Shown here piece after piece: positions 54,285 through 62,689 of a DNA stretch of 64,000 nucleotides (position 1 is its first letter; each line of letters opens with the position of its first letter). The position numbers and the translations under genes are program-made. The DNA lies in contig PNAM01000010.1 of assembly GCA_003170275.1 (NCBI GenBank), forward strand, positions 239,230-303,229. Reading direction: 5' to 3'. Origin of the DNA: Myxococcales bacterium. Lineage in GTDB: Bacteria > Myxococcota_A > Polyangia > Palsa-1104. The notes beneath the pieces are model-generated. The model was not told the DNA's origin. It did not search any database and saw only the letters and a list, made by a program, of their open reading frames with translations.

Positions 54285-55412
54285 ATGAGCACTCGCCGCT
54301 CGTATGCAGCGCTGGACGGCCTACGGTTCCTGAGCGCCGCCGCCGTCATCATCTGCCACTCGTTCCAGGACGTGGCCATCTCGGGAGGAAGCGAAGCCGA
54401 GCGACCGTTGAACGCGCTGATCGTTCATGCAGGCCGGTTCGGCGTAGATACCTTCTTCTCGATCTCGGGCTTCTTGATCGCCGGCATTCTTCTGGACGAG
54501 CGTGCAAGCCGGGGCCGAGTAGACCTCAAGCGGTTCTACATCCGCAGGACGCTGCGCATCTGGCCCAACTATTATGCAGCGCTCTTGATCGGGTTCGGCG
54601 TTGCCGCCGTCCTTGGCGCTCGGGGTGCACACGCATTTGGATATGAGCCGGGGCATGCCCTCTTCGTTCTCGGGCTACCCAAGTGGCTGCTGTTCGTGGG
54701 CAACTGGGGGCCCGCTTACGCACCCGCCGCGGTAGCCGTCCTGTGGAGCGTCTGCGTAGAGGAGCAATTCTACGTGTGGTTTCCGTTGGCGTTGGCCTGC
54801 GTGCGAGGACCCTACCCGGCCTTCACCCCCGTCGCGCTGGGACTGCTGGCAGCGCTCGCCTCTCGCCTACCCCAGTTCTCCTGGTGGCCGCCCTACTACA
54901 ATACGATCGGCCATGCGGACAACATCCTCCTCGGCGTGGCGCTCGCACAGGCCTTCCGGTGGCGGCCGGAGCTGGTCAAGGGGATTTTCTCCAGAGCCGG
55001 TGTTGCGGGAGAGCTCGCCGTCCTTTTGGCGCTGGCGTTCCTGGTGATCAACCTGACTCGCATGGAGCGTCTCGCCTACGGACGCGTCGTGACGTACCTG
55101 GGGTCCGGGCTTCTGTCGACCTGCCTGGTGGGATTGATGGCGTTCGGGCAGGGGCCGCTCGCCAGCCTGCTCTCCGCGCGGCTGCCGCGTGCGTTGGGCA
55201 ACCTGACCTATGCGACCTATTGCTTCCACTGGTACGTCCTCCCTCCTGTTTGGAGACTGTCGCTGATCTTGAATTTGGGGACCTGGCCGGCGGCAATCTT
55301 CCGCGCCGCGATCGCGCTTCCGCTGTCATTCGGCGTTGGGTACCTGTGTTGGATCACCTACGAGAGACGAATCCTCAGGCTCAAAGATCGATTCACCTCT
55401 CCTCAACCGTGA
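54285..55412 (+). CDS. Acyltransferase 3 family membrane protein (OafA-like)
   Basis: A 375-residue polytopic acyltransferase that typically adds acetyl groups to sugars of O-antigen or exopolysaccharide. Features are YAALDGLRFLSAAAVIICHS (catalytic His), FFSISGFLIAGILLDE, KRFYIRRTLRIWPNYYAAL, WSVCVEEQFYVWFPL, and a final AYRGNQ-like absence, with TYCFHWYVLPPVW near the end. ATG 54285 is chosen. It gives the locus a third O-acylation enzyme next to cassette 2. The methyltransferase follows after nine bases. Confidence 0.85.
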   Translation: MSTRRSYAALDGLRFLSAAAVIICHSFQDVAISGGSEAERPLNALIVHAGRFGVDTFFSISGFLIAGILLDERASRGRVDLKRFYIRRTLRIWPNYYAALLIGFGVAAVLGARGAHAFGYEPGHALFVLGLPKWLLFVGNWGPAYAPAAVAVLWSVCVEEQFYVWFPLALACVRGPYPAFTPVALGLLAALASRLPQFSWWPPYYNTIGHADNILLGVALAQAFRWRPELVKGIFSRAGVAGELAVLLALAFLVINLTRMERLAYGRVVTYLGSGLLSTCLVGLMAFGQGPLASLLSARLPRALGNLTYATYCFHWYVLPPVWRLSLILNLGTWPAAIFRAAIALPLSFGVGYLCWITYERRILRLKDRFTSPQP

Positions 55413-55421
55413 GATTTCCGC

Positions 55422-56162
55422 ATGTCGCCACTCAAGCTACTCCGTCGGGCTGCCAGGTCCCTTCTGACCGAGTATCGATTCACGATCTATTCGCTGGCGA
55501 CCTACCGGAAAATGCGGGGGACGACTCCGTCCGTTTGCCCGCTGTGTGGGTACGAAGGGCGCTTTCGCGCGTTTGGTCTACCGCCGCGTCTCGACGCCAC
55601 CTGCCCGCGCTGTGGGTCGCTCGAGAGGCATCGCCTTCTTTATCTGTGTGATCAATCAATGCGTTTGTTTACCGCGAACGACCACGTTCTCCACTTCGCA
55701 CCCGAACCATGTGTCACCGCCTTCGTCGCGCCCAAGGTCAAGACCTGTCGCACCGTCGACCTCGCGGCCGGGCGGGCGGATCTGCAGCTCGACATCGAAG
55801 CCTTGGACCTGCCCGACCACGCGGTCGACCTGGTGCTGGCGTCCCATGTGCTGGAGCATGTCGACGACAAGAAGGCCTTGCGCGAGCTCCATCGCGTCTT
55901 GAAACCCGGTGGACGGGCGGTGCTGATGTTTCCGATCGTGGAAGGCTGGGATGACACCCACGAAGACCCGCTGGTCACCGAGGCCGCCGACCGGGAGCTG
56001 CACTTTGGTCAGACCGATCATGTGCGCTTTTACGGTCGCGACGTGCGCGGCCGCATTCGCGATGCCGGTTTCAAGCTGACGGAGTACTCGGGTTCGGCGG
56101 TCGACTGTTTGAAATACGGGCTGCTCAAAGGCGAGCGGGTCTTCATCGCCGAGAGGGTCTAG
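55422..56162 (+). CDS. SAM-dependent methyltransferase with N-terminal zinc-ribbon cysteines
   Basis: A 246-residue methyltransferase. Four N-terminal cysteines are arranged as a ribbon: CPLCG (about 39-43) and CPRCGSLERHRLLYL (about 61-75). The core has TVDLAAGRADLQLDIEALD and LVLASHVLEHVDDKKALREL, then LKPGGRAVLMFP. It probably methylates a sugar or lipid-linked intermediate of the polysaccharide. The asparagine synthase-like gene begins six bases after its stop. Confidence 0.8.
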   Translation: MSPLKLLRRAARSLLTEYRFTIYSLATYRKMRGTTPSVCPLCGYEGRFRAFGLPPRLDATCPRCGSLERHRLLYLCDQSMRLFTANDHVLHFAPEPCVTAFVAPKVKTCRTVDLAAGRADLQLDIEALDLPDHAVDLVLASHVLEHVDDKKALRELHRVLKPGGRAVLMFPIVEGWDDTHEDPLVTEAADRELHFGQTDHVRFYGRDVRGRIRDAGFKLTEYSGSAVDCLKYGLLKGERVFIAERV

Positions 56163-56167
56163 CAACC

Positions 56168-57976
56168 GTGTGTGGAATCGTTGGAATCACGCTTCGCGAT
56201 GAAGACCTCATTCGCCGCATGGCGACGACGATGGCGCACCGCGGGCCTGACGCCGAGGGCGTCTGGATCGCCCCGGACGCACCGGTCTCGCTGGGTCATC
56301 GCCGGCTCTCGATCATCGATCTGAACCCACGCGGCAACCAGCCGATGGTCTACCGATACCGCGATCTCGAGCTCGTCCTGACCTTCAACGGAGAAATCTA
56401 CAACTACCGACAGCTCGGACGAGAGCTGGAAGCGAAGGGGTACGAGTTTCACACGACCTCCGACAGCGAGGTCATCCTGGCCGCCTACGCGGAGTGGGGC
56501 GCGGACGCCGTCAAACGATTCAACGGGATGTGGGCGTTCGCGATCTGGCATCCGGCCGAGCGCACGATCTTTCTTTCGCGCGATCGCTTCGGAAAGAAGC
56601 CGCTCTACTATTTCAATCCTGGCGACAAGCTCTTCTTCGCCAGCGAGATCAAGGCGCTGCTGGTTGCGCCGCAGACGCCCCGTCGAGCCAACCGCACGGT
56701 GGTCGCCGACTACTTGTTGCGCGGGTTGGCGAACCACACGCCGAGCTCTTTCTTCGAATCGATCTCGTCGCTGCCGGCCGGCCACAACGCGACCTTCCAG
56801 GTCGACAGCGGCAAGCTGCGGGTTTGGCCGTACTATGCGCCCCGCGTCGCGGAGCGTGACGTCTCCGACGCCGAGCTCAAGGGTGCGCTGCAAGCCGCGG
56901 TCGAGCTGCGCACCATCTCCGACGTGCCGATCAGCATCTCCTTGAGCGGCGGGATCGACAGCTCATCGATCGCTGCGCTGCTCGCGCAAGTGTCGACGGG
57001 CACGATCGCGGCCTTCACGACCACCTCGAAGACCGGCCCGGGCGACGAGAGCACGCTGGTGCGCAAGCTGCTCGAGCGCTACCCACAGTATCAACTCCAC
57101 GTTCGACCGCTCGAAGAAGAACGGTTCCTTCGGCAGTTCGAAGCGATCGTGTATCACATGGAGGAGCCGCTCTGGTTCGACGCGCCCTATGTCCGTTGGG
57201 AGATCGCGAGCGCGGTTCACGACGAGGGGTTCAAGGTCCTTCTGACGGGTGAGGGCGCCGACGAGGCGTTGGGGGGATATTGGCTAGCCAGCTCCTTCCA
57301 TTTGCGCGAGCTATTCCGCGGGCGACACTTTGTCCGTCTGGCGAGCGAGCTCGTCGGGCTGCTCCGCCAGCCCGAGCGTGCTCACATCCTGCGGGCGTTT
57401 CCCACCCTCGCGCTCGGCGACCGATGGATGGCCCACCGCAAGAGCGACGCGCTGGCGCGCAAGCTGGGGATCACGCTGGTTGCCACCCAGCAGAGCGTCC
57501 TGGCGCACGTCCACGACGGAACACTGAAGGACTACCTGCGCTGGGCGCTCAGCACCTATATCCTGCCGCAGCTCCTCGTGTGCAACGACAAGATGTCGAT
57601 GGCACATTCGGTCGAGTCGCGTGCGCCGTTTCTCGATGTCGACTTCGTGGAGACCGCGCTGGCGATCCAATCGATCGATCTAGTTCGAAACGGCCGTCGC
57701 AAGTATCCACTCCGGCGGGTGATGGACGGCATGGTGCCGGACGAGATCCTCTACCGGAGACAGAAGGACGCGTTTGGATCGCCGATGCGCAGCTTTCTTG
57801 GTTCTCGACAAATCCAGGAGCGATTCCAGCGCTATTTCAAGGACCCGGTATGCGCGCCGCTCATCGACCGCAACCAGGTCCTCGAGCATCAGCGCTCGAA
57901 GGGAATCGACGAGCTGCTGGCCCGGCTGTTCTGGATCGAGTGTTGGTCGCGCGTCTTCGACGTGTCCTGGAGCTGA
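56168..57976 (+). CDS. AsnB-family glutamine-dependent amidotransferase
   Basis: A 602-residue asparagine-synthetase-type enzyme. The class II glutaminase domain starts MCGIVGITL with the N-terminal Cys nucleophile, followed by MAHRGPDAEG and LTFNGEIYNYRQL. The synthetase domain has the PPi loop SISLSGGIDSSSIAALL, LTGEGADEALGGY and DKMSMAHSVESRAPFLD. In polysaccharide loci such proteins (for example WbpS-like ones) amidate the C6 carboxylate of uronic acid sugars. The nearby diamino-uronate genes make that role likely; ordinary asparagine synthesis remains possible. The GTG start at 56168 is fixed by the Cys2 requirement. Confidence 0.85.
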   Translation: MCGIVGITLRDEDLIRRMATTMAHRGPDAEGVWIAPDAPVSLGHRRLSIIDLNPRGNQPMVYRYRDLELVLTFNGEIYNYRQLGRELEAKGYEFHTTSDSEVILAAYAEWGADAVKRFNGMWAFAIWHPAERTIFLSRDRFGKKPLYYFNPGDKLFFASEIKALLVAPQTPRRANRTVVADYLLRGLANHTPSSFFESISSLPAGHNATFQVDSGKLRVWPYYAPRVAERDVSDAELKGALQAAVELRTISDVPISISLSGGIDSSSIAALLAQVSTGTIAAFTTTSKTGPGDESTLVRKLLERYPQYQLHVRPLEEERFLRQFEAIVYHMEEPLWFDAPYVRWEIASAVHDEGFKVLLTGEGADEALGGYWLASSFHLRELFRGRHFVRLASELVGLLRQPERAHILRAFPTLALGDRWMAHRKSDALARKLGITLVATQQSVLAHVHDGTLKDYLRWALSTYILPQLLVCNDKMSMAHSVESRAPFLDVDFVETALAIQSIDLVRNGRRKYPLRRVMDGMVPDEILYRRQKDAFGSPMRSFLGSRQIQERFQRYFKDPVCAPLIDRNQVLEHQRSKGIDELLARLFWIECWSRVFDVSWS

Positions 57977-57993
57977 CGCCGTCTCGGCCGAGC

Positions 57994-58956
57994 TCAGCGC
58001 TTGGATGGAGCTGCGCTGAAACGCGATTCTCCGATCGTTCCGTTCAGCGACTTTCGGGCTTTATTCGCGAAGCTGGACCGCAGCAGCCGAAGCAGCAGTC
58101 CGATCCGCGCGGCCGCCGAGACGCCCTCCCTCGGGGTAAGAGAGGTGGTCACGAGCTGGCTCAGGCCTTCTCGCACTTGAATCGAGGCCCATTGATATTC
58201 GAGGTCCACGTTCCGTTTTCGCAGCAGTGAAGCGCACTCCGGCGCGGGATTGGAGGCGATCAAGTCATCGATCAGCTTGATGAGCGTCTTGATCTGGAGC
58301 GCTCGATTCGAGCTGATGTTCGAGCTGTGTACGGTGTAGATGCTGACCGGCTCCTCGACGTAGTCGACCTCGTAGCGCATGGCGATCTGCAACCACTTGT
58401 GATAGTCGGCCGCCAGCCTGACTTCCTTGAATGGACCCACCTCGTCGAGACAGCGACGGCGCACGAGCACGGAAGAGGTCGGAATGAAATTGCCCTCGAC
58501 CAGGGTGCGAAACACTTTTCCGCGGGCCGGCGGCACGTAGTCGAAGGCCGTGCGGCCTCGTCGACCCAGCTCGTCCTCGAAGATTGCGTTTCCCAGGACC
58601 AGCCCGACGTTCGGACGGGCGTCCATCAGCGAGATCTGCGCGGCCAGCTTTCCCGGAAGCCAGGCGTCGTCGGCGTCGAGAAAGGCGATCAGCTCACCGC
58701 GGGCGTGTCGCAGCCCGAGGTTTCGCGCGACGTAGCAGCCCTGGTTGATCTGCCGGAACGCACGGATTCGCTCCCCGAAGCCCTGCAGGATCTCCGGGGT
58801 TCCATCCGTCGATCCGTCGTCGATCACGAGGATCTCCAGGTTATCGAGGTTATCGAGGCTCTGAGAGAGCGCATTCTCGATCGCTCGTCGAATGAACTGT
58901 TGCCCATTGTAGACAGGCAAGATCACGCTCACCCGTGGCGCGCCGGGCTTCGACAC
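57994..58956 (-). CDS. Family 2 glycosyltransferase
   Basis: A GT-A glycosyltransferase of 320 residues. Nucleotide-sugar motifs are VSVILPVYNGQQFI, ILVIDDGSTDGTPEIL and the metal-binding FLDADDAWLPGKLA, with AARNLGLRHARGE nearby. A 9-bp direct repeat (58839-58856) inserts DNL twice (LDNLDNLEIL), just before the second beta strand. It is on the minus strand with the PhyH-like and 59783 genes, opposite asnB. The sugar is not predictable. Confidence 0.9.
   Translation of the reverse strand: MSKPGAPRVSVILPVYNGQQFIRRAIENALSQSLDNLDNLEILVIDDGSTDGTPEILQGFGERIRAFRQINQGCYVARNLGLRHARGELIAFLDADDAWLPGKLAAQISLMDARPNVGLVLGNAIFEDELGRRGRTAFDYVPPARGKVFRTLVEGNFIPTSSVLVRRRCLDEVGPFKEVRLAADYHKWLQIAMRYEVDYVEEPVSIYTVHSSNISSNRALQIKTLIKLIDDLIASNPAPECASLLRKRNVDLEYQWASIQVREGLSQLVTTSLTPREGVSAAARIGLLLRLLRSSFANKARKSLNGTIGESRFSAAPSKR
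58839..58856 (-). repeat. Tandem 9-bp duplication inside the GT2 gene
   Basis: Two adjacent copies of GGTTATCGA at 58839-58847 and 58848-58856. The duplication keeps frame and adds three residues (DNL) to the GT2 protein before the DDGS motif. It looks like a recent slippage event. Confidence 0.8.
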
Positions 58957-59790
58957 CTAGAAGCCCTCCAGCTCGATCCCGAAGGTGTTGTTGAGCAACA
59001 CGCGCCGCCCCTCGACAATCACCGTCCCCCGGTGAATTCCGCGGAAATCGGCAAAGATGAGTGTGCCAGCGGGTCCGGTGCACACTCGCTCCTCGAACCC
59101 GTGGCGCGCCACCAGCGCGCGCATTTCTTGCGGAAAGAAATGCCCGTACCGACCGCCCTGCCCGTCGATTTCATACTCGAGGTTGTATCGTTCCTTCCAG
59201 CGCTCCTGATGATGGGTCTTGGCGTAGTAGACGAACGGCCCGTTGAGCTCCGTCACGTCGGTCAGATAGAGGAAGGCCTTGAAGCGGTGCCGCCAGTCGT
59301 CGAAGTGCGCGATGTCCGACTGCGAGAACAGCGCCGCGTGAACCTTGAAGTCCAGCTCTCTTCGATAGGAAACGGCGCTCGGAGCGACGAAGGCGTGAGC
59401 GACGCTCAGGATCGTGGGATCGGCGAAGAAGTGCTGCCGGGCGGTGGGAGAATACTTGTCGGCCTCGCCGATCCGGTACGGCCCATACTCGGGCTTGGCG
59501 TTGAAGATCCCGTCGAACGTCTTGTCGACCACCTGCTTCATGTAGGGCTCGTACTCCGTGAGCATCGCCTCGCACAGCCTGCGATCGAGATACCCCGGCA
59601 GGACGCACACGCCGTCTCGCTGCAGCGCCTCGATGATGTCCTTGCGCTCGGTCAGCCAGGGCTGAACGCGCAGCGGGCGATACTGTCGGTAGCGCTGCAA
59701 TCGATAATAGAGCGCATTCCGTTTCAACGCCGGGTAGCGGGAGAGAATCCGCTGCACGACCTCTTTGACCCGCTTCGTGGGACTAGCCAT
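58957..59790 (-). CDS. Phytanoyl-CoA dioxygenase (PhyH)-like Fe(II)/2-oxoglutarate oxygenase
   Basis: About 277 residues from ATG 59790. The N-terminal helical part is followed by an oxygenase-like core: LQRDGVCVLPGYLDRRLCE, a possible metal motif in AHFDDWRHRFKAFLYLTDV (His-x-Asp), and the distal His in FRGIHRGTVIVEGRRVLL, with Arg after it suited to 2-oxoglutarate. Such enzymes hydroxylate small molecules or sugar-linked groups. It lies in a glycosyltransferase cluster, so tailoring of the glycan or its substituent is a reasonable guess. It overlaps the 59783 gene by eight bases. Confidence 0.7.
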   Translation of the reverse strand: MASPTKRVKEVVQRILSRYPALKRNALYYRLQRYRQYRPLRVQPWLTERKDIIEALQRDGVCVLPGYLDRRLCEAMLTEYEPYMKQVVDKTFDGIFNAKPEYGPYRIGEADKYSPTARQHFFADPTILSVAHAFVAPSAVSYRRELDFKVHAALFSQSDIAHFDDWRHRFKAFLYLTDVTELNGPFVYYAKTHHQERWKERYNLEYEIDGQGGRYGHFFPQEMRALVARHGFEERVCTGPAGTLIFADFRGIHRGTVIVEGRRVLLNNTFGIELEGF

Positions 59791-61342
59791 GCGTCCTTTC
59801 GTCGGAGCGGATGAGGATCCGATCGCGTAGCGATGCGAGCCCCACGGCGACGGGAGCCTCGCTGTTCCGGGTGAGGCAACGGAGCACCGCGAGCCCTTCA
59901 TCGGACCTGCTGATCACCGTAGTCAGGGGGGGGAGGGCCGTGAGCAACGATCTTCCCTCCAGCGCGATCTCGAGCTGCGGAATGCCGAGCTGACCCATGG
60001 GTCGAGAGAGACTGGTGCCGCAGTGCACCGCCGCGTCGATGTCGGGCAGCAGATCGAGCGCGTCTCGCGAAGCCTCGAGGACCTCGACGTTGTCGAGCCG
60101 ACCGGCCCAGGAAAACCGATGGAGCGCGGTCTCATCGAACGGGTGAGGCTTGATCTGCCAGACGATCTCCGGCAACGCCGAAGCCATGCGCCGGACGATG
60201 GCGTCTTCTTCCGCGCGGGTCTGGTCCGAGCCACCGAAGACGCCGGCGGTGTACGTGGGAAAATAGGCAACCCGCAGAGGACGATGCTCGGAACTGCGCT
60301 GCGCGCGCAGGCGGCCCGCCACGTCGGTGGCCGGATCGATCGGCAGGAGCTGGACGAAGCGCTGGCGGGTCCGCTCCTCGAGCCAGCTCAGGTCTTCCGG
60401 CGTGGCGCCGACCAACTCGCGCGGCCGGGGCACCGGGGGCTGAGAGAGGCCTTCCTGGACGGATCCGTGCAGAAACTCGACACAGCGAACGTTCGCCCGA
60501 TAGGCAGCCTGATAGGCCAGCCCCCACACCATCGAGCAGACCAAGGCCTCCGGTCGCAGGCGACCCAGCAGGTGCTCCAACGCGTCGCCCAGCACGACGT
60601 CATAGAAGATGGTTCGCACGATCGCGCGCTCATCGAGCTCGAGGCGCTGCCTCCCGGTCCGCGCGGCGACACGGATCGCGCGTGCGAACGAAGTGGCTCG
60701 CCGAAGCGCCTCCGTGATCGGGATGCGTCGTAGGTCCCAGACCTCGTGCCCGCGTGCTGCCCAGGGAGCCGGGATGACGCTCGATCGGAGCTCCCTGCCG
60801 CCGATGCGGACGGTCATCGCCAGATCGACGACATCGTCTCCGCGCGCCTCGCACTCGGCGCGCAGCATCCCCAGCGAACGATTCTGCGACGGCCGTCCCC
60901 ACAAGAAGATCCAACGAGAGCGCGGCGGATCGGGGGGCCGCTCGCGAAAGCGCTCCGCAAGGCCAAGTCCGCGCAGCAGCACGTCGTGGCCGGTGGCGCG
61001 CAGGTAACGCATCACGCTCGCCCCTGGTTGCCAGCGCGCCAGGCTGTCCACCAGCGAGGTGTGTGTTACCGTGCGATGTTGGAGCGCTAGGCTCACCTTG
61101 GCCAGATTGAAAAACAGCTCGAAGAGCAGAGGGGAAGAGCCGTAGGCCCGGAACGCGTCGTCGGAGATGTCGCGCATCGCCTCGTCGAGCAGCGCGTACG
61201 CCTCCCGCATGATGTCGTCGACGGGAAACTTGAGCGTCTCGGTCGGACAATCCCCACTCAACACAGCCCCGTGATGCAGTAGACGCAGATTGACCCCGCG
61301 CTCGGCGCCAGACCTGGGCTGCGTTCCGACTCGTACTCGCAC
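59783..61342 (-). CDS. Unknown protein with GT-B/capsule-transferase-like C-terminal half
   Basis: A 519-residue soluble protein I cannot assign. The N-terminal third has helical segments. The C-terminal part has alternating beta and helix elements with VRCVEFLHGSVQEGLSQPP, VAYFPTYTAGVFGGS, WQIKPHPFDETALHRF and AAVHCGTSLSRPMGQLGIPQLEI. The pattern KPHP...H.GTS...P resembles capsule polysaccharide or CDP-glycerol-type transferases and surface carbohydrate synthesis proteins. It is coupled to the PhyH-like gene and divergent from the flippase. Likely a transferase in glycan assembly; the start could be further downstream. Confidence 0.5.
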   Translation of the reverse strand: MRVRVGTQPRSGAERGVNLRLLHHGAVLSGDCPTETLKFPVDDIMREAYALLDEAMRDISDDAFRAYGSSPLLFELFFNLAKVSLALQHRTVTHTSLVDSLARWQPGASVMRYLRATGHDVLLRGLGLAERFRERPPDPPRSRWIFLWGRPSQNRSLGMLRAECEARGDDVVDLAMTVRIGGRELRSSVIPAPWAARGHEVWDLRRIPITEALRRATSFARAIRVAARTGRQRLELDERAIVRTIFYDVVLGDALEHLLGRLRPEALVCSMVWGLAYQAAYRANVRCVEFLHGSVQEGLSQPPVPRPRELVGATPEDLSWLEERTRQRFVQLLPIDPATDVAGRLRAQRSSEHRPLRVAYFPTYTAGVFGGSDQTRAEEDAIVRRMASALPEIVWQIKPHPFDETALHRFSWAGRLDNVEVLEASRDALDLLPDIDAAVHCGTSLSRPMGQLGIPQLEIALEGRSLLTALPPLTTVISRSDEGLAVLRCLTRNSEAPVAVGLASLRDRILIRSDERTHG

Positions 61343-61378
61343 TCGTCGTCAGTCTAGTGCATAAGGAATGGAATTTCG

Positions 61379-62689
61379 ATGGTCACCGAGAATCGAGAAC
61401 AATCCCAAGCCGGACGGTTACGCAGGCTGTTTGCGTTCGTAACCAGCCCCGCAGGCATCTATCTCGTCAGCTCGGTCCTGGCCAAAGCGGGCGTGATCGT
61501 CTTGGTTCCGCTGTACACCCGCCGGCTCACCATCGAAGAGTTCGGTGAGTACGGCCTGGCGCAGACCCTGGCCCAGGTCGGCCCCATGTTCCTCTCGCTC
61601 GGCACGTTGGCGGCGGTGAGCACGTTCTACTTCTCAGGGAAGGATCTGGAGAAGTCTCGTCGCAAGTCAGGCAGCGCTGCGCGGGTGAGCATCGTGTTGA
61701 CGACGACGCTCGGATTGCTCGTGCAAGTGGCGGTGCTGTTGTTCGCCCCACGAGGCGTCGGCCTCGGTTCGACTCGTGCGTTGTCGTGTGTGCTGTGGGG
61801 GGGGATCGGCGCCTTCTTTGCCCAGATTCCGGTGGTCTATTTTCGCGCGCAACAACGACCGCTGCGCGCAGCAGCCTTCCAGCTCTTTCAATTTCTCGCC
61901 GTCGTCGGCGCCGCCTACGTGCAGGTGGTGGTGTTCGGCCGCGGGCTTCTGGGAGCCATCGAAGCGATCGCGCTCTCGGGTGTCACGATGGGCGTGCTCG
62001 GCGTCGCGTTCGCGCTGCTCGCGCTGCCGGGGACCCTGAACCGCGCGATCGCGCGCGAGACCCTGCACTTCTCGCTACCCTTCGTCCCCCACTTCGCCTC
62101 GATGCAGATCACGTCGATCTCGGATCGCTGGATCATGAAGGGCTCTGGTCGGGAGCTCGACCTCGGCTCCTACTCGCTTGCAGTAACCGTGACCGGGCCG
62201 ATCGGGATGGTGCTGTCCGCCTGGAACGAGTCCGAATCGCCCAAGATGGGGGAGACCGTGCGACGCGGTGGCAGGCGGGCGGTCGCGGCCGGGTTCCCGA
62301 AAATATTGCTCCAGTACGCGCTCGCCACGCTGGTACCCGGCCTGGCGCTCCTCGCCGCACTGCCGCTGCTCAAGATCATCGTCGGCCAGCGCTTCTCGCA
62401 CGCGCTGTGGCCCATCCCGATCATGATCGGACTGATCGTGCTCGAGTCGCCGTTCTCTCCGTGCATAAACGTGTTCTCCTACTTCAAGCGCACGCGCGTG
62501 ATCCCGCTCATCACCATGTCGGGCGCGCTCTTGCATCTGCTCGCCAACCTGCTGCTCATCCCGCGATGGGGAACAGCGGGGGCGCTGGTAGCACGGGCGA
62601 TCGCCTGTCTCGCGCGCTCCTCCGTCCTGATCTGGTTCGCGGTTCAAACCCTGCGCCAACCCGACGTTCCGGAGGATGCCGACGCATGA
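61379..62689 (+). CDS. Polysaccharide flippase (Wzx-like)
   Basis: A 436-residue transporter with about 12-14 membrane helices, of the MOP superfamily. It starts at ATG 61379 with a helix-rich N-terminus (GIYLVSSVLAKAGVIVLVPLYTRRL), then EEFGEYGLAQTLAQ, and HFSLPFVPHFASMQITSISDRWIM, all typical of oligosaccharide flippases. It moves undecaprenyl-linked repeats to the periplasm. The GT4 gene follows with a four-base overlap (ATGA). This places the locus in the Wzx-dependent class; no clear Wzy was found in the window. Confidence 0.9.
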   Translation: MVTENREQSQAGRLRRLFAFVTSPAGIYLVSSVLAKAGVIVLVPLYTRRLTIEEFGEYGLAQTLAQVGPMFLSLGTLAAVSTFYFSGKDLEKSRRKSGSAARVSIVLTTTLGLLVQVAVLLFAPRGVGLGSTRALSCVLWGGIGAFFAQIPVVYFRAQQRPLRAAAFQLFQFLAVVGAAYVQVVVFGRGLLGAIEAIALSGVTMGVLGVAFALLALPGTLNRAIARETLHFSLPFVPHFASMQITSISDRWIMKGSGRELDLGSYSLAVTVTGPIGMVLSAWNESESPKMGETVRRGGRRAVAAGFPKILLQYALATLVPGLALLAALPLLKIIVGQRFSHALWPIPIMIGLIVLESPFSPCINVFSYFKRTRVIPLITMSGALLHLLANLLLIPRWGTAGALVARAIACLARSSVLIWFAVQTLRQPDVPEDADA

